From: Brachyspira pilosicoli
Lineage (GTDB): Bacteria > Spirochaetota > Brachyspiria > Brachyspirales > Brachyspiraceae
DNA length: 64,000 nucleotides
Assembly: GCF_008016535.1 (NCBI RefSeq)
Contig: NZ_SAXY01000063.1
Location: 1-64,000 of the forward strand
Reading direction: 5' to 3'
The notes beneath the pieces are model-generated. The model did not search any database. It was not told the origin of the DNA and saw nothing but the letters and a program-made list of their open reading frames with translations. Shown here piece by piece: positions 1-9,245 of the stretch (position 1 is its first letter; every line of letters begins with the position of its first letter). Position numbers and translations under genes: made by a program.

Positions 1-172
1 GGAATCAAGCAAAGAGACATCTTCGTAAATTTAATGGAATACCAAAAGAACATTTTCACTTATTTATTAAAGAGTGTCAATTTAGATTTAATAATCCAAA
101 AGTTGACAAACAGTTGGAAATTATATACAATTTAGCAAGAAAGGAGCTTTTTTAGTTATCTAGGACAGCCCC
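1..172 (+). mobile_element. 3' end of an IS1595-type insertion sequence (cut by window edge)
   Basis: Positions 3-155 encode the last 50 residues of an ISXO2/IS1595-type transposase, ending in ARKELF and a stop. The same tail occurs at 63624-63773. The element ends with the inverted repeat agttatctaggacagcccc at 154-172, which matches the right end of the copy at 63062-63790. The rest of the element lies outside the window, so it is unknown whether this copy is intact. Confidence 0.85.
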
Positions 173-202
173 TAATTTTTTATAATTTTGTAATTTTAAC
201 AT

Positions 203-1513
203 ATGAAAAGATTTTTATTATTGCTATTTATTATAATTAATATTCTTTCCTATAATTTGTTTTCATATATAGAAGAGAATACTAATGATATAGAAGAAAA
301 CACTAATCATTTTTTTGATAGTTATTTAATTATTAGAAAAAGTGATATTAAATCTTCTAAATCTAAGAACTTAGCAGAAATTATAAAAGAGTTTAGTAAT
401 ATTAACATAAAAAATAAAAAAGTATATTCTCAATCTACTTTTATAATCAATGGAAATAGGCTGAATGATGAAGAGAAGAAGATATATTTGTTTTTGTACG
501 ATAAAAATAATATAGATTCTATTGATATAAGATATAATATTTATGATGGAAATATAATTTATAATATAGTTACTTCTAGATATTCTCAGGGTGAAGAATT
601 GATTTATAAAAACATATTGGAAGGTGTTTCTTTAGAAGTTACGAATCAGAAAATATCTTATAAGAAAATAGAAACAAATTCAAGTAAAACTTATGGCAGT
701 CTAAATGTATTAAATTATAAAATAAAAAAAGATGATAACTCACTTAATTTTAAATTGGATACATCTGGAGAGGAAAAAGGTTTTAGCGGCAGAAAGAGTA
801 AAAATGCAGATTTAAGAACATATTTAAAAAGTGATGTAAGTTTTAATTTGAAACCTATTGATGAGATAAGTTTTACAGGTAAATATTTTTTAGATTTGCA
901 AACAGATATTGGTTTACTCGGACAAAATGAAACAAATAATATAAAAACTCAAAACATATATCAAGGGGGTACTTTTGGAATAAAATTAAAGCCTATTGAT
1001 TTTATAATAATAGAAAGTATGTATTTTATAACAAGCAAAAAAGATACTTTAACTATTACAAATAATAGATATTTAATGGCACAGGGAAATAAAACAACTA
1101 TTACTTTTAATATACCATTAGCTTCTATTAATTCAAGCATTAGATTAAAAGGCAATTATTCTTATCTTTCAGGAGCAAATACATATAATTTAAGCGTTAA
1201 TAATAATTCACTTCCATGTCTTCCAAAGCATCAATTTAATACATCTTTGGAATATGTTTATGGTGTTAATTTAAATTATGAATATGCTTTAATGTTTAAT
1301 GTACAGTATATAGGAGATGATTATAATAATACTACTAAAAGTGATACTGATAAATCTTATACTACTTTTGATTTAATATCTTCTTTTAATTATAAAAAGA
1401 CACTTTCTCTAAAATATGGAATAAAAAATATCCTAGATATAAAATATGAAACTATAAAAGGCTATCCTATATCAAGCAGAGAATATTTTGCAGATATTAC
1501 AGTAGTTTTTTAA
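203..1513 (+). CDS. Small TonB-dependent receptor-like outer-membrane protein
   Basis: The protein has 436 residues. An N-terminal hydrophobic signal peptide (about residues 4-21) is followed by a short plug-like region: a 'SDIKSSKSKNLAEII' stretch, then an 'INGNR' motif like the plug of TonB receptors. Residues from about 130 to the end alternate as expected for beta-strands, and the C-terminus (GIKNILD, then SREYFADITVVF) is a typical TonB-receptor last strand ending in Phe. Usual receptors have 600-1000 residues, so this one has probably lost part of its barrel. No TonB box is obvious. An IS1595-type end lies only 30 bases upstream, so the original promoter was probably displaced. The family is fairly clear; function and substrate are unknown, and it may be degenerate. 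Confidence 0.6.
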   Translation: MKRFLLLLFIIINILSYNLFSYIEENTNDIEENTNHFFDSYLIIRKSDIKSSKSKNLAEIIKEFSNINIKNKKVYSQSTFIINGNRLNDEEKKIYLFLYDKNNIDSIDIRYNIYDGNIIYNIVTSRYSQGEELIYKNILEGVSLEVTNQKISYKKIETNSSKTYGSLNVLNYKIKKDDNSLNFKLDTSGEEKGFSGRKSKNADLRTYLKSDVSFNLKPIDEISFTGKYFLDLQTDIGLLGQNETNNIKTQNIYQGGTFGIKLKPIDFIIIESMYFITSKKDTLTITNNRYLMAQGNKTTITFNIPLASINSSIRLKGNYSYLSGANTYNLSVNNNSLPCLPKHQFNTSLEYVYGVNLNYEYALMFNVQYIGDDYNNTTKSDTDKSYTTFDLISSFNYKKTLSLKYGIKNILDIKYETIKGYPISSREYFADITVVF

Positions 1514-1535
1514 CCCCTTATAGTTTATTTTTTAT

Positions 1536-2030
1536 TTAATTAAATATTAATACATGAAAAGTTAAATAGCTTGCAAATAAACACCATAAAATATAAGGTA
1601 TTAATATATAGCTTGCTGCTTTTGATATAGTTTTAAATTTCATCATTGTAATTATAATTAGTATATCTAAAATTATTATTTCTATAAAACCAAATAATGG
1701 ACTTTTTAATCCAAAGAATATATAAGTCCAAAACATATTTAAAATAAATTGAACGATAAAAAGAAATATATAATTTTTAATATTTTTCTTTATTTCTAAA
1801 TCTTCTTCATCTATATATTTATTAATTATAATAGCTATTGATATACCCATTAAAACATATAATATACTCCAAGCTATAGGAAATATTATATTTGGCGGGT
1901 TTAGAGGCGATCTATTTAGAGAATTATACCATAAAAAATTATCAGCTTTAACAGATATTCCAGCTAAATATCCCATAAACAAACAAATGGCAATAGTTAT
2001 AATAGGAATTATAAAGTATCTTTTTTTCAT
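1536..2030 (-). CDS. tspO: TspO/MBR family membrane protein
   Basis: The protein has 164 residues and five predicted membrane helices, the usual size for bacterial TspO. Family motifs are visible in order: WYNSLNRSPLNPP, FPIAWSILYVLMG, QFILNMFWTYIFFGLKSP and PYILWCLFASYL. TspO proteins bind tetrapyrroles and, in animals, cholesterol; the bacterial role varies (porphyrin or stress signalling). The gene lies 94 bases downstream of squalene synthase on the same strand and converges with the TonB-like gene. A link to isoprenoid or sterol handling is inferred from this position only. Confidence 0.9.
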   Translation of the reverse strand: MKKRYFIIPIITIAICLFMGYLAGISVKADNFLWYNSLNRSPLNPPNIIFPIAWSILYVLMGISIAIIINKYIDEEDLEIKKNIKNYIFLFIVQFILNMFWTYIFFGLKSPLFGFIEIIILDILIIITMMKFKTISKAASYILIPYILWCLFASYLTFHVLIFN

Positions 2031-2124
2031 TTTATACTCCTTATAATTACTTCATATTATAATTATAACAAAAATATAAAAATTTAAAAAGAATTATAAT
2101 TCATATATTGACCATTTTAGTTAA

Positions 2125-3123
2125 TTATTTATCTTCTTTTACTATTTTTTTATATTTCTCAGATAAATGAGTTTCTAGTAAATCTTCTAATTTTTTATTT
2201 GTATAATAGTTAGCCTTTGCTTTAGCAACAATATCCATAGTATCTTTTTTTGGTATTTTAATTGCTTCTCCAGAGAAAACATTATAATTATTATGCATTA
2301 TATTTAGAGTTTTATATGCCATCAATGCTGCTATTAAGCAAAAATGCCTATATCCAATTGCCTTTTTTTCTATTTCCATTATATATTTTATAGTATCCTC
2401 AAAATCGTCCATGGCATTATCAACCATTTTATTTAGAATCTCTATAGCCTTATCTCTATAAGTTTCATCTTGAAAATATGATGCTATATTATCATCATTA
2501 AATAAATTTTTAGGCCAAAATATTCTGTTTTCTTTAAAATCATTTCTTACATCTTTAATGATGTTTACTTTTTGAAGGAATCTTCCAAACTTTTTTGCTT
2601 TTTCTCTGTCAAGCGATAAGTTGTCCAAAGCCCTAATAAGTTCCGTTAAGTATACTCCCACAGTTCCCGCAACATAATAACAGTAATCATTCAAATCTTC
2701 AAAATTGTTTATAGTATGGTCCTGATAATATATCATTCCATAACCCATCTCATTTAAATATGATATAGACATATTTTTGATATGAGAATCAAAACTAAAA
2801 AATGTTTTTAATACCAAATCAATGTTTTCTATCAATATTTTATCATTATCATTTATTGTTTTTTCTAATACTATACGTTTGAAATTATCAAGATTTTTAA
2901 TATTTTCTAAACTTGAATATTTTAATATATTAATAAATCCTGTTATTAGGGTTTCTTTATCATTGGTGTTATGAATAGAATCTTCTATAGTGTCTATAAT
3001 TCTTGCTAGTAAATATTGAACTTCCACTTTAGATTTTTTATTTTTATCTAATAGCGGTATAGTTAAAGCAAAGCTTCTAGATACTAAATCAAGTAAATAT
3101 TTGTTTGTAATTTTTGTTCCCAT
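2125..3123 (-). CDS. Squalene/phytoene synthase family protein, squalene-synthase type
   Basis: The protein has 332 residues. It carries the two aspartate-rich prenyl-diphosphate/Mg motifs DTIED (residues 44-48) and DVRND (191-195). Eukaryote-style squalene synthase signatures are present: SRSFALTI near residue 15, YCYYVAGTVGVYL near 148 and FLQKVNIIKD just before the second motif. The expected reaction is head-to-head joining of two farnesyl diphosphates to presqualene diphosphate and then squalene. The start ATG lies 10 bases after the ispF stop with an AGAGAAG ribosome site, so the two are probably co-transcribed. A phytoene-type product cannot be excluded without biochemistry. No squalene cyclase or epoxidase is in the window. 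Confidence 0.88.
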   Translation of the reverse strand: MGTKITNKYLLDLVSRSFALTIPLLDKNKKSKVEVQYLLARIIDTIEDSIHNTNDKETLITGFINILKYSSLENIKNLDNFKRIVLEKTINDNDKILIENIDLVLKTFFSFDSHIKNMSISYLNEMGYGMIYYQDHTINNFEDLNDYCYYVAGTVGVYLTELIRALDNLSLDREKAKKFGRFLQKVNIIKDVRNDFKENRIFWPKNLFNDDNIASYFQDETYRDKAIEILNKMVDNAMDDFEDTIKYIMEIEKKAIGYRHFCLIAALMAYKTLNIMHNNYNVFSGEAIKIPKKDTMDIVAKAKANYYTNKKLEDLLETHLSEKYKKIVKEDK

Positions 3124-3133
3124 ATTTCTTCTC

Positions 3134-3607
3134 TTATATTTTTTCTAATAATGTTACGCAATGTACGGCTACTGCTTTACCTTCACCTACAGCATCCATT
3201 TTTTCGTTTGTTTTGGCTTTAATAGAAATATTATCTATACTAGTATTAAGAGTTTTTGATAGATTTTCTCTCATTAAATCTATAAAGTCTCTCATTTTAG
3301 GTTTTTCTATAATGATAGTAATATCAGTATTTGATAATATGTAATTTTTTTCTTTCATGATTGAAATAGTTTGTTTTAATAGTTCCATAGAGGATATATC
3401 TTTATATTTCTCATCATTATCTGGAAAATGACTTCCTATATCTCCCAAAGCTAATGCTCCGAATATAGAATCTATTAAAGCATGTATTACAGCATCGGCA
3501 TCTGAATGACCTTTTAATCCTAAATGATATGGTATTTCTATTCCTGCTAAAATCAATTTACGATTTTCTTGAAATACATGCGAATCATATCCATATCCTA
3601 TTCTCAT
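3134..3607 (-). CDS. ispF: 2-C-methyl-D-erythritol 2,4-cyclodiphosphate synthase
   Basis: The protein has 157 residues, the standard IspF length. It makes MEcPP in the MEP isoprenoid pathway. Metal ligands are visible as Asp8 and His10 (GYGYDSHVF) and His42 (GHSDADAVIHAL). The C-terminal block with KTNEKMDAVGEG is also typical. An AGGA ribosome site precedes the ATG. It is the first gene of the ispF-squalene synthase pair. Confidence 0.97.
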   Translation of the reverse strand: MRIGYGYDSHVFQENRKLILAGIEIPYHLGLKGHSDADAVIHALIDSIFGALALGDIGSHFPDNDEKYKDISSMELLKQTISIMKEKNYILSNTDITIIIEKPKMRDFIDLMRENLSKTLNTSIDNISIKAKTNEKMDAVGEGKAVAVHCVTLLEKI

Positions 3608-3691
3608 TGTTTATCCTAAAAATATTATTTATAAAGATTATATAAAAAAACAAAAAATTGTCAAAATAATATATTTTTAATTAAATAAAAA

Positions 3692-3721
3692 AATAAGCCA
3701 TTATTTTACTAATGGCTTATT
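3692..3721 (-). terminator. Rho-independent terminator of the efflux operon
   Basis: A perfect 12-base stem (aataagccatta / taatggcttatt) encloses a 6-base loop. Reading on the minus strand it is followed by a T-rich run (complement of 3679-3691). It lies 25 bases after the RND gene stop. Confidence 0.85.
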
Positions 3722-3746
3722 TAATGTAAGAAAAATATAAAAAAGT

Positions 3747-6700
3747 TTATTTACCTGTACTTGTTATTATAGTAGTTGTATCTTCTATTCTATTTTCTGG
3801 TATCTTTATTAATCTCAAGTCAAACATTACCATGAACATACAAGGCAAGAATATAAGTGTAAGAAGAGAAGCAAACAAAAGTCCATAAGCTAAAGCCATA
3901 ACTATAGGTATAATGATATCAGCTCTTCCTCCTATACCATAAACAGTAGGTAAAAGTCCAACTACAGTAGTAACAGTAGTTAAAAATACTGGACGAAGAC
4001 GCTGCTTAGCTCCTTCAACAATAGCTTTAGCTACTCCTTTTTTACCACCCTCAACGCCTTCATCTATGATTTTGTTGATGAGGTCAACAAGTATAATACC
4101 ATTGTTTACAACAACACCTGCCAAACCAATGATACCTACAACACCCATGAATGATAAAGGCATTCTGTGAATAGCAAATCCAAGAAGTACACCAATTAAA
4201 CCAAATGGAATAATTATCATAATCATAATAGGCTGTATAAATCTGTTTAACTGAAGTAGTAATACAATGTATACGAATATGAAAGCCATAGCAAAACTAA
4301 AAGCTAATTGCTTTAATGCTTTTACAGTTTCTTTAGCCTCACCACCGAACTCTAATTTTAATCCTCTATACTGTTTTGAAAAATCTTTATATTTCTCTCT
4401 AACAGCATTCATAACCTGCTGAGAAGTATTTTTACCATATTTTATACCTGCTGTAATTGTTATAGTTCTTTCACCGTTATAATGTTTTAGAGTAGCAAGT
4501 CCATCTGCTTTTTCAATAGTAGCTAAGTTTTTAAGATAAATTAATCTTCCAGTAGAGTTTGGTATTAATAAATTTTCTAAATATTTTGTATCATAAGTAT
4601 ATTGATCATCAAATTGTACTCTAAAGTTTAGTTTATTATCAAGTTCTTGTATATATGTAGCCTCTGTACCATAGTATGCAGTTCTTACTTCATTAGCAAC
4701 ACCAGCAACATTTACACCAAGTTCAGCTATCTTGTCATAATCAAACATAACTCTCAATTCTTCTTTACCTATTTTGTCATCATCATCAATATCTATAACA
4801 CCCGGAACAGTAGCTAAATATGCTTCAATATCTTCTTTAGCTTTTTTAGCAAGTTCAGTATCATTACCAACTATTCTAATGTCTACAGGATCACCAGGGT
4901 CAACACTTCCTTTTGTATTCATAGTAAATACAGGAACAGTTTGTCTAATATCTGTTTTATCTATTTCCTCATTTATTAAAGCAACAAGCTCATCAGCAGT
5001 TCTATCTCTTTCTGCCGCAGCAACTAAATAAACCATAATACCCGCTAAACTTCCTTTCTCTTCAGAAACAACCTCTTGGTCAACTTGCTTACCAACAAGA
5101 GAGTATAAAGCTACAAGCTCTTCTGGTTTTACTACACGTGATACAGCATCTTCTATTTTAGCTATGCTTTCTGTTGTAACTTCTTTTGTAGTACCTGTAG
5201 GCATTTCTATATTAATTACTATTGTATCTGCACTTGTATCATAAATAAGCACGAAATTTTTAAAGCTATTTTGTGCTAAAAATATTGAAGCTATAAACAT
5301 AACTACAAAAAAGCCTATTACTATGTATCTTACTTTTATTAGTTTTTCTAATGCAGCACCAAAAGGTATTTTCATTTTATCAAATAAAGCATCTTTGTCG
5401 AAATCAAGAGGGTTTTTGAAATTAAATCTTTTCTTTTTAGGCTTGTATGATTTGTATTTATCCTCTTTATCTTGTAATTGGTTTGGAAGCAGCAAAGTAG
5501 CCTGAAGCATACTAACAACAAGAGTAAATATTACTATTTTTGGGAATATATTTAATATTTTACCCATCATACCGCTTATTGTGAGCATAGGGAAAAATGC
5601 AGCAACAGTTGTAAGTGTTGAAGCAAGCATCGGCATTACAACATCGCTTACAGCAAGTCTTGTAGCTTCAAGTCCTTTATAACCAGCCTGCTTAAAGTTA
5701 AATATATTTTCTGATACTACGATTGAATTGTCTACTATCATACCAAGTACAGTAATAATAGCAGCTAATGACATAGTGTTAAATGTTATGTTTGACACTT
5801 GCATATATATAAAACAAGCAAACATTGTAACAACCATACCCAAACTTGTAAACATAGCACTTTTGAAATCCAAGAATATAATCAAAGTTATAAATATAAT
5901 TACAAATCCTTGAATAAGGTTTGAAGTTACAATACTTAAAAGTGAATTGATAGTTCTTGATTTATCGCCCATAACAGATACTTGAATATTATCTGGTATT
6001 AAATCAGCATTTTCTTTTAAATATTGGTTTACAGTTTCAATAGTTTTAAGAATATCAGCATTTTCGTTTTTAACTATATCTAAAGAATAACCAGAAGCTC
6101 TGTTTACTCTCATTAAAGTAGTTTTTTCTTCAAAGCCTTCTTCTATACGAGCTATATCATTTACCCTTACTCTTTGACCGTTAAATGTAGAACGTATTAT
6201 AACATTGCTTGCTTCAGTTGGAGTTTGAAATTCACCGAAAGTAACAACAGTTTGTTCTTTACCAGCAGATTCCATATCACCGCCAGTAGCTCTAACGTTT
6301 CTTATACTAAGAGCATTAACTACATCGCTTAAAGAAATATAGTTTTCCTGCATTTTTATCGGGTCTACATATACTTTAACTTCAGGGTCAGTTCTTCCGT
6401 TTATTCTTACATCAGAAACACCGTCAAGCCTTACAAGTTCATTTTCTAATCTTTGACTTACATCGAATAATTCTCTCTCATCGCCTTCCATCCCCTCTTT
6501 AAAGTGTACAGCTAATGTATATATAGACATCTTGTTAGGGTTTAAGTCGTAGGTTGTAACCTCTTCTACATCTTCTGATAAATCTGGAATATTTTGCATC
6601 TGCCTAAATATTTCATCTTTTACAGGCTGTCTGTTTGGTATAGTTTCATCTAATTTTACTATTATAATAGCAACATTTTCAATAATTGTTGTATTATATT

Positions 6701-6938
6701 CATCTATACCAGATATACCTTGTAATTGTTCTTCTATAGGTATAACAGCATTCTGCTCTACGTCAAGCGGAGTAGCACCTGGATATGTTACAGCTATAAG
6801 CATCATATCCAAGTCTGTAGATGGAATTGATTCTTTTCTTAAATTAAAATAGTAATAACCTCCTACAAATAATACAGCCATTACTATTATATTAACAAGC
6901 ATAGTTTTCTTCGCAAAAAATACTATAATTCTTTCCAT
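3747..6938 (-). CDS. RND-family efflux transporter, inner-membrane pump subunit
   Basis: The protein has 1063 residues, the usual length of AcrB/HAE-type pumps. TM1 (about 11-31) is followed by a porter domain beginning with PGATPLDVEQNAVIPIEEQL. The TM4 proton-relay motif is present as GMIVDNSIVVSENIF, and the second half repeats the fold and ends in a 12-helix arrangement. It should use proton influx to expel drugs or lipids from the inner membrane or periplasm. It is third in an operon after tetR and a tolC-like gene, with an AAGGAG ribosome site. No membrane-fusion (adaptor) gene accompanies it, which is unusual. Confidence 0.93.
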   Translation of the reverse strand: MERIIVFFAKKTMLVNIIVMAVLFVGGYYYFNLRKESIPSTDLDMMLIAVTYPGATPLDVEQNAVIPIEEQLQGISGIDEYNTTIIENVAIIIVKLDETIPNRQPVKDEIFRQMQNIPDLSEDVEEVTTYDLNPNKMSIYTLAVHFKEGMEGDERELFDVSQRLENELVRLDGVSDVRINGRTDPEVKVYVDPIKMQENYISLSDVVNALSIRNVRATGGDMESAGKEQTVVTFGEFQTPTEASNVIIRSTFNGQRVRVNDIARIEEGFEEKTTLMRVNRASGYSLDIVKNENADILKTIETVNQYLKENADLIPDNIQVSVMGDKSRTINSLLSIVTSNLIQGFVIIFITLIIFLDFKSAMFTSLGMVVTMFACFIYMQVSNITFNTMSLAAIITVLGMIVDNSIVVSENIFNFKQAGYKGLEATRLAVSDVVMPMLASTLTTVAAFFPMLTISGMMGKILNIFPKIVIFTLVVSMLQATLLLPNQLQDKEDKYKSYKPKKKRFNFKNPLDFDKDALFDKMKIPFGAALEKLIKVRYIVIGFFVVMFIASIFLAQNSFKNFVLIYDTSADTIVINIEMPTGTTKEVTTESIAKIEDAVSRVVKPEELVALYSLVGKQVDQEVVSEEKGSLAGIMVYLVAAAERDRTADELVALINEEIDKTDIRQTVPVFTMNTKGSVDPGDPVDIRIVGNDTELAKKAKEDIEAYLATVPGVIDIDDDDKIGKEELRVMFDYDKIAELGVNVAGVANEVRTAYYGTEATYIQELDNKLNFRVQFDDQYTYDTKYLENLLIPNSTGRLIYLKNLATIEKADGLATLKHYNGERTITITAGIKYGKNTSQQVMNAVREKYKDFSKQYRGLKLEFGGEAKETVKALKQLAFSFAMAFIFVYIVLLLQLNRFIQPIMIMIIIPFGLIGVLLGFAIHRMPLSFMGVVGIIGLAGVVVNNGIILVDLINKIIDEGVEGGKKGVAKAIVEGAKQRLRPVFLTTVTTVVGLLPTVYGIGGRADIIIPIVMALAYGLLFASLLTLIFLPCMFMVMFDLRLIKIPENRIEDTTTIITSTGK

Positions 6939-6986
6939 ATATTAGTTATTCTCCTTGATATTAACTTCTTTTTTTACACACGTTTT

Positions 6987-8444
6987 TTATTGATAGTCTA
7001 TAGCAAGTAATGCTCTATAGTCAAATATAGTTGTAATAAACTCATATTGTAAGTTTAAGAGCTCTGTTTGTGTTGCTACCAAATCTAATCTTGAAGTAAG
7101 CAAATCATCTATTTCTAAACGTCCTTGATCAAGTTTTTGAAGCTGTGTGGTTATTCTTGAGTTAATTGCTCTAATTTGTGCTCTTTTACTATTCATTAAA
7201 TTTTTATAGGTTTCAAATTTATAAATATATCCCTGAAGCTGTGTGTTATAATCTTTTTCAAGCATATCATATTGAGCTATTATTCCGTATAAAGAGTTTT
7301 CAGCCATTTTGTATTGAGCTTTGTTAGCTCTGTTTCCAAGAGGGTAGGAGAATTGTACGCCTGCAAAAAAATCAATATTAGTCATACTTCCAAATGAATT
7401 AAAATAACCAGAAGTATTCGGACTTACTCCATTTAAACTTACACTTCCTACTATATCTAAATTTGGCAATGTACCATTTTTTATAGCAGATAAAGCGTAT
7501 TCTGCTCTAATTTTTGATTGATATGCTATTTGTCCATTAACACTATCAGCAAAAGCAACTGCCTCCATAGTCATATTGCTTCCCAAATCTAAATAAGAAT
7601 CCCAAGTAGTATGATCTGGTTTAAGATTAGTTACAGGGAAGAAGAAACTTATAGTAGTTAATAGTGTATCCAAAGCGATTTTATTTTGTGCATAATAATC
7701 GCTGTAAACTAAAGTCTGTGTTCTAGCATTTTGATAAGAGTCATTATCTATAAGTCCATTATTGTATCTGTCTCTCATCTGATTTTCAAATCTTCTTGCT
7801 GTAATATACATGTTTCTATAATATTCCAATAGCTTTTCGTACATTATCCATTGATAATATAATTTTTGATAAGCTACTAACACACTAGCATCATCTAGTC
7901 TTCTTTGAAGTTTTGCTATATTTAAAGCGTATTCAGCATCTTTTATAGGGTATCTATCTAATGCTCCAAAGAAGTTTCTTAAAAGAGGTTGAGTTACTTC
8001 TAATGTTAATGATGGCTGATAATTTTGAAACTTTGTTTTTGTACCATCAGGTGAAACTAAATCTCCTGTGAGAAAAGAGTTGTGTGTTAAGTTTACAGAC
8101 CATTTTGTACCTGTATATGGTATTAAACTTCCAAGTCCAATTCCTGCTTGAATACCTGTAGCACCAATAGATGGACTTAAAGTAGGAGCACTATATCCTG
8201 ATGATAAACTTCCATATTTACCAACTGCTCCAAATTGTGCAGATAGGTTAACATCTCCACTAGATTTTGCACTAAGCAAATTCATTTCAGCATTTGTTTC
8301 TGTTACGGCATTGATTTTTAATTCAGGTATCAAATCTCTAATATTTTCCATATATTTTGCATAACTTAATGTATTAGTAGTTTGAGCGTATACTAAATTT
8401 ATATTAAAAAATATTGATAATAACACAATAATGTTTTTTCTCAT
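6987..8444 (-). CDS. TolC-family outer-membrane efflux protein
   Basis: The protein has 485 residues with an N-terminal signal peptide (about 1-20, ending VYAQ). Two long helical outer-membrane-efflux repeats are seen, with the characteristic 'ALNIAKLQRRLDDASVLVAY' and 'YGIIAQYDMLEKDY' coiled stretches. It should form the outer-membrane duct for the RND pump encoded 48 bases downstream. The start has an AAGGAG ribosome site, 26 bases after the tetR stop. Confidence 0.9.
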   Translation of the reverse strand: MRKNIIVLLSIFFNINLVYAQTTNTLSYAKYMENIRDLIPELKINAVTETNAEMNLLSAKSSGDVNLSAQFGAVGKYGSLSSGYSAPTLSPSIGATGIQAGIGLGSLIPYTGTKWSVNLTHNSFLTGDLVSPDGTKTKFQNYQPSLTLEVTQPLLRNFFGALDRYPIKDAEYALNIAKLQRRLDDASVLVAYQKLYYQWIMYEKLLEYYRNMYITARRFENQMRDRYNNGLIDNDSYQNARTQTLVYSDYYAQNKIALDTLLTTISFFFPVTNLKPDHTTWDSYLDLGSNMTMEAVAFADSVNGQIAYQSKIRAEYALSAIKNGTLPNLDIVGSVSLNGVSPNTSGYFNSFGSMTNIDFFAGVQFSYPLGNRANKAQYKMAENSLYGIIAQYDMLEKDYNTQLQGYIYKFETYKNLMNSKRAQIRAINSRITTQLQKLDQGRLEIDDLLTSRLDLVATQTELLNLQYEFITTIFDYRALLAIDYQ

Positions 8445-8470
8445 TTATGCTCCTTTTTAATAATCAAAAC

Positions 8471-9181
8471 TTAAGTTCTAAAACCATATTTGTATACATT
8501 TTTACTTCCAAGTAAAAGTAATAATGTTTTATATAATGTATCAATTAAACCATCTAAATTAACTTCTAAATCTTTATTTTTTCTTTTTTCCCCCTTATAG
8601 TAATAAAGCTTTCTGTCTAAGTTATAATACTTGTCTAATATTAATTCATTACCTATTCCTCCAACAGTGACTATCATATGCATATAAATGTCATGTGCAT
8701 TAAGTACAGGAGTAAAATATTTTTCATCTATTTTTTTATCTATAAATATTAATAATTCACCAAACCAATAATTTAATATAATGTCTTTATTAATATTATC
8801 TTTTAATATTTTTAATCTCTCCATATTGTTGAAAAACATAGGCTGTAACTCAAACATTATTTTTCCAAATTCTTTTGCCGTTACAAAAAAAAAAATTCTA
8901 AAAGCATTAAATAATTCAAATATAGCCTTTTCAGGATCATTACTATATTTATCTATTAGTTCTTTTGGTCTTACAGGTACAGTAATGGTATTAAGTAAAG
9001 CTACAACAATTTCATCTATATTTGAATAGTATTTGTAAACACCTCCTTGGCTTAAGCCAGATTCATTAACTATATCTTTCATTGTAACGCTATAAGCAGG
9101 TTTTCTCTGAAAAACTCTCATAGCAGCTTTTAATATTATTTTTCTCTTATTTTCAAAATATTCTTTATCTACTTTTGGCAT
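8471..9181 (-). CDS. TetR-family transcriptional regulator of the efflux operon
   Basis: The protein has 236 residues. An N-terminal TetR helix-turn-helix lies at about residues 10-57 (KRKIILKAAMRVF, then TMKDIVNESGLSQGGVYKYY); the C-terminal ligand domain is divergent. It is the first gene of tetR-tolC-RND and probably represses the operon. A run of 11 A (T on the coding strand) at 8885-8895 encodes part of FFFVTAKEF and could slip, switching the repressor off. A 10+10 palindrome lies about 40 bases upstream of the start. The ligand is unknown. Confidence 0.9.
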   Translation of the reverse strand: MPKVDKEYFENKRKIILKAAMRVFQRKPAYSVTMKDIVNESGLSQGGVYKYYSNIDEIVVALLNTITVPVRPKELIDKYSNDPEKAIFELFNAFRIFFFVTAKEFGKIMFELQPMFFNNMERLKILKDNINKDIILNYWFGELLIFIDKKIDEKYFTPVLNAHDIYMHMIVTVGGIGNELILDKYYNLDRKLYYYKGEKRKNKDLEVNLDGLIDTLYKTLLLLLGSKNVYKYGFRT

Positions 9182-9221
9182 TTTAGTTTTTTTGTGTTCA
9201 CCTCATGTAAATAGAGTTAAT

Positions 9222-9245
9222 AAAAATGACATTGCTGTCGTTTTT
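9222..9245. promoter_or_regulatory. Candidate TetR operator palindrome
   Basis: The arms aaaaatgaca and tgtcgttttt pair at 9 of 10 positions around a 4-base ttgc spacer, 41-64 bases upstream of the tetR start. Position and symmetry fit an autoregulatory TetR site. This is inferred; no binding data exist. Confidence 0.5.
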
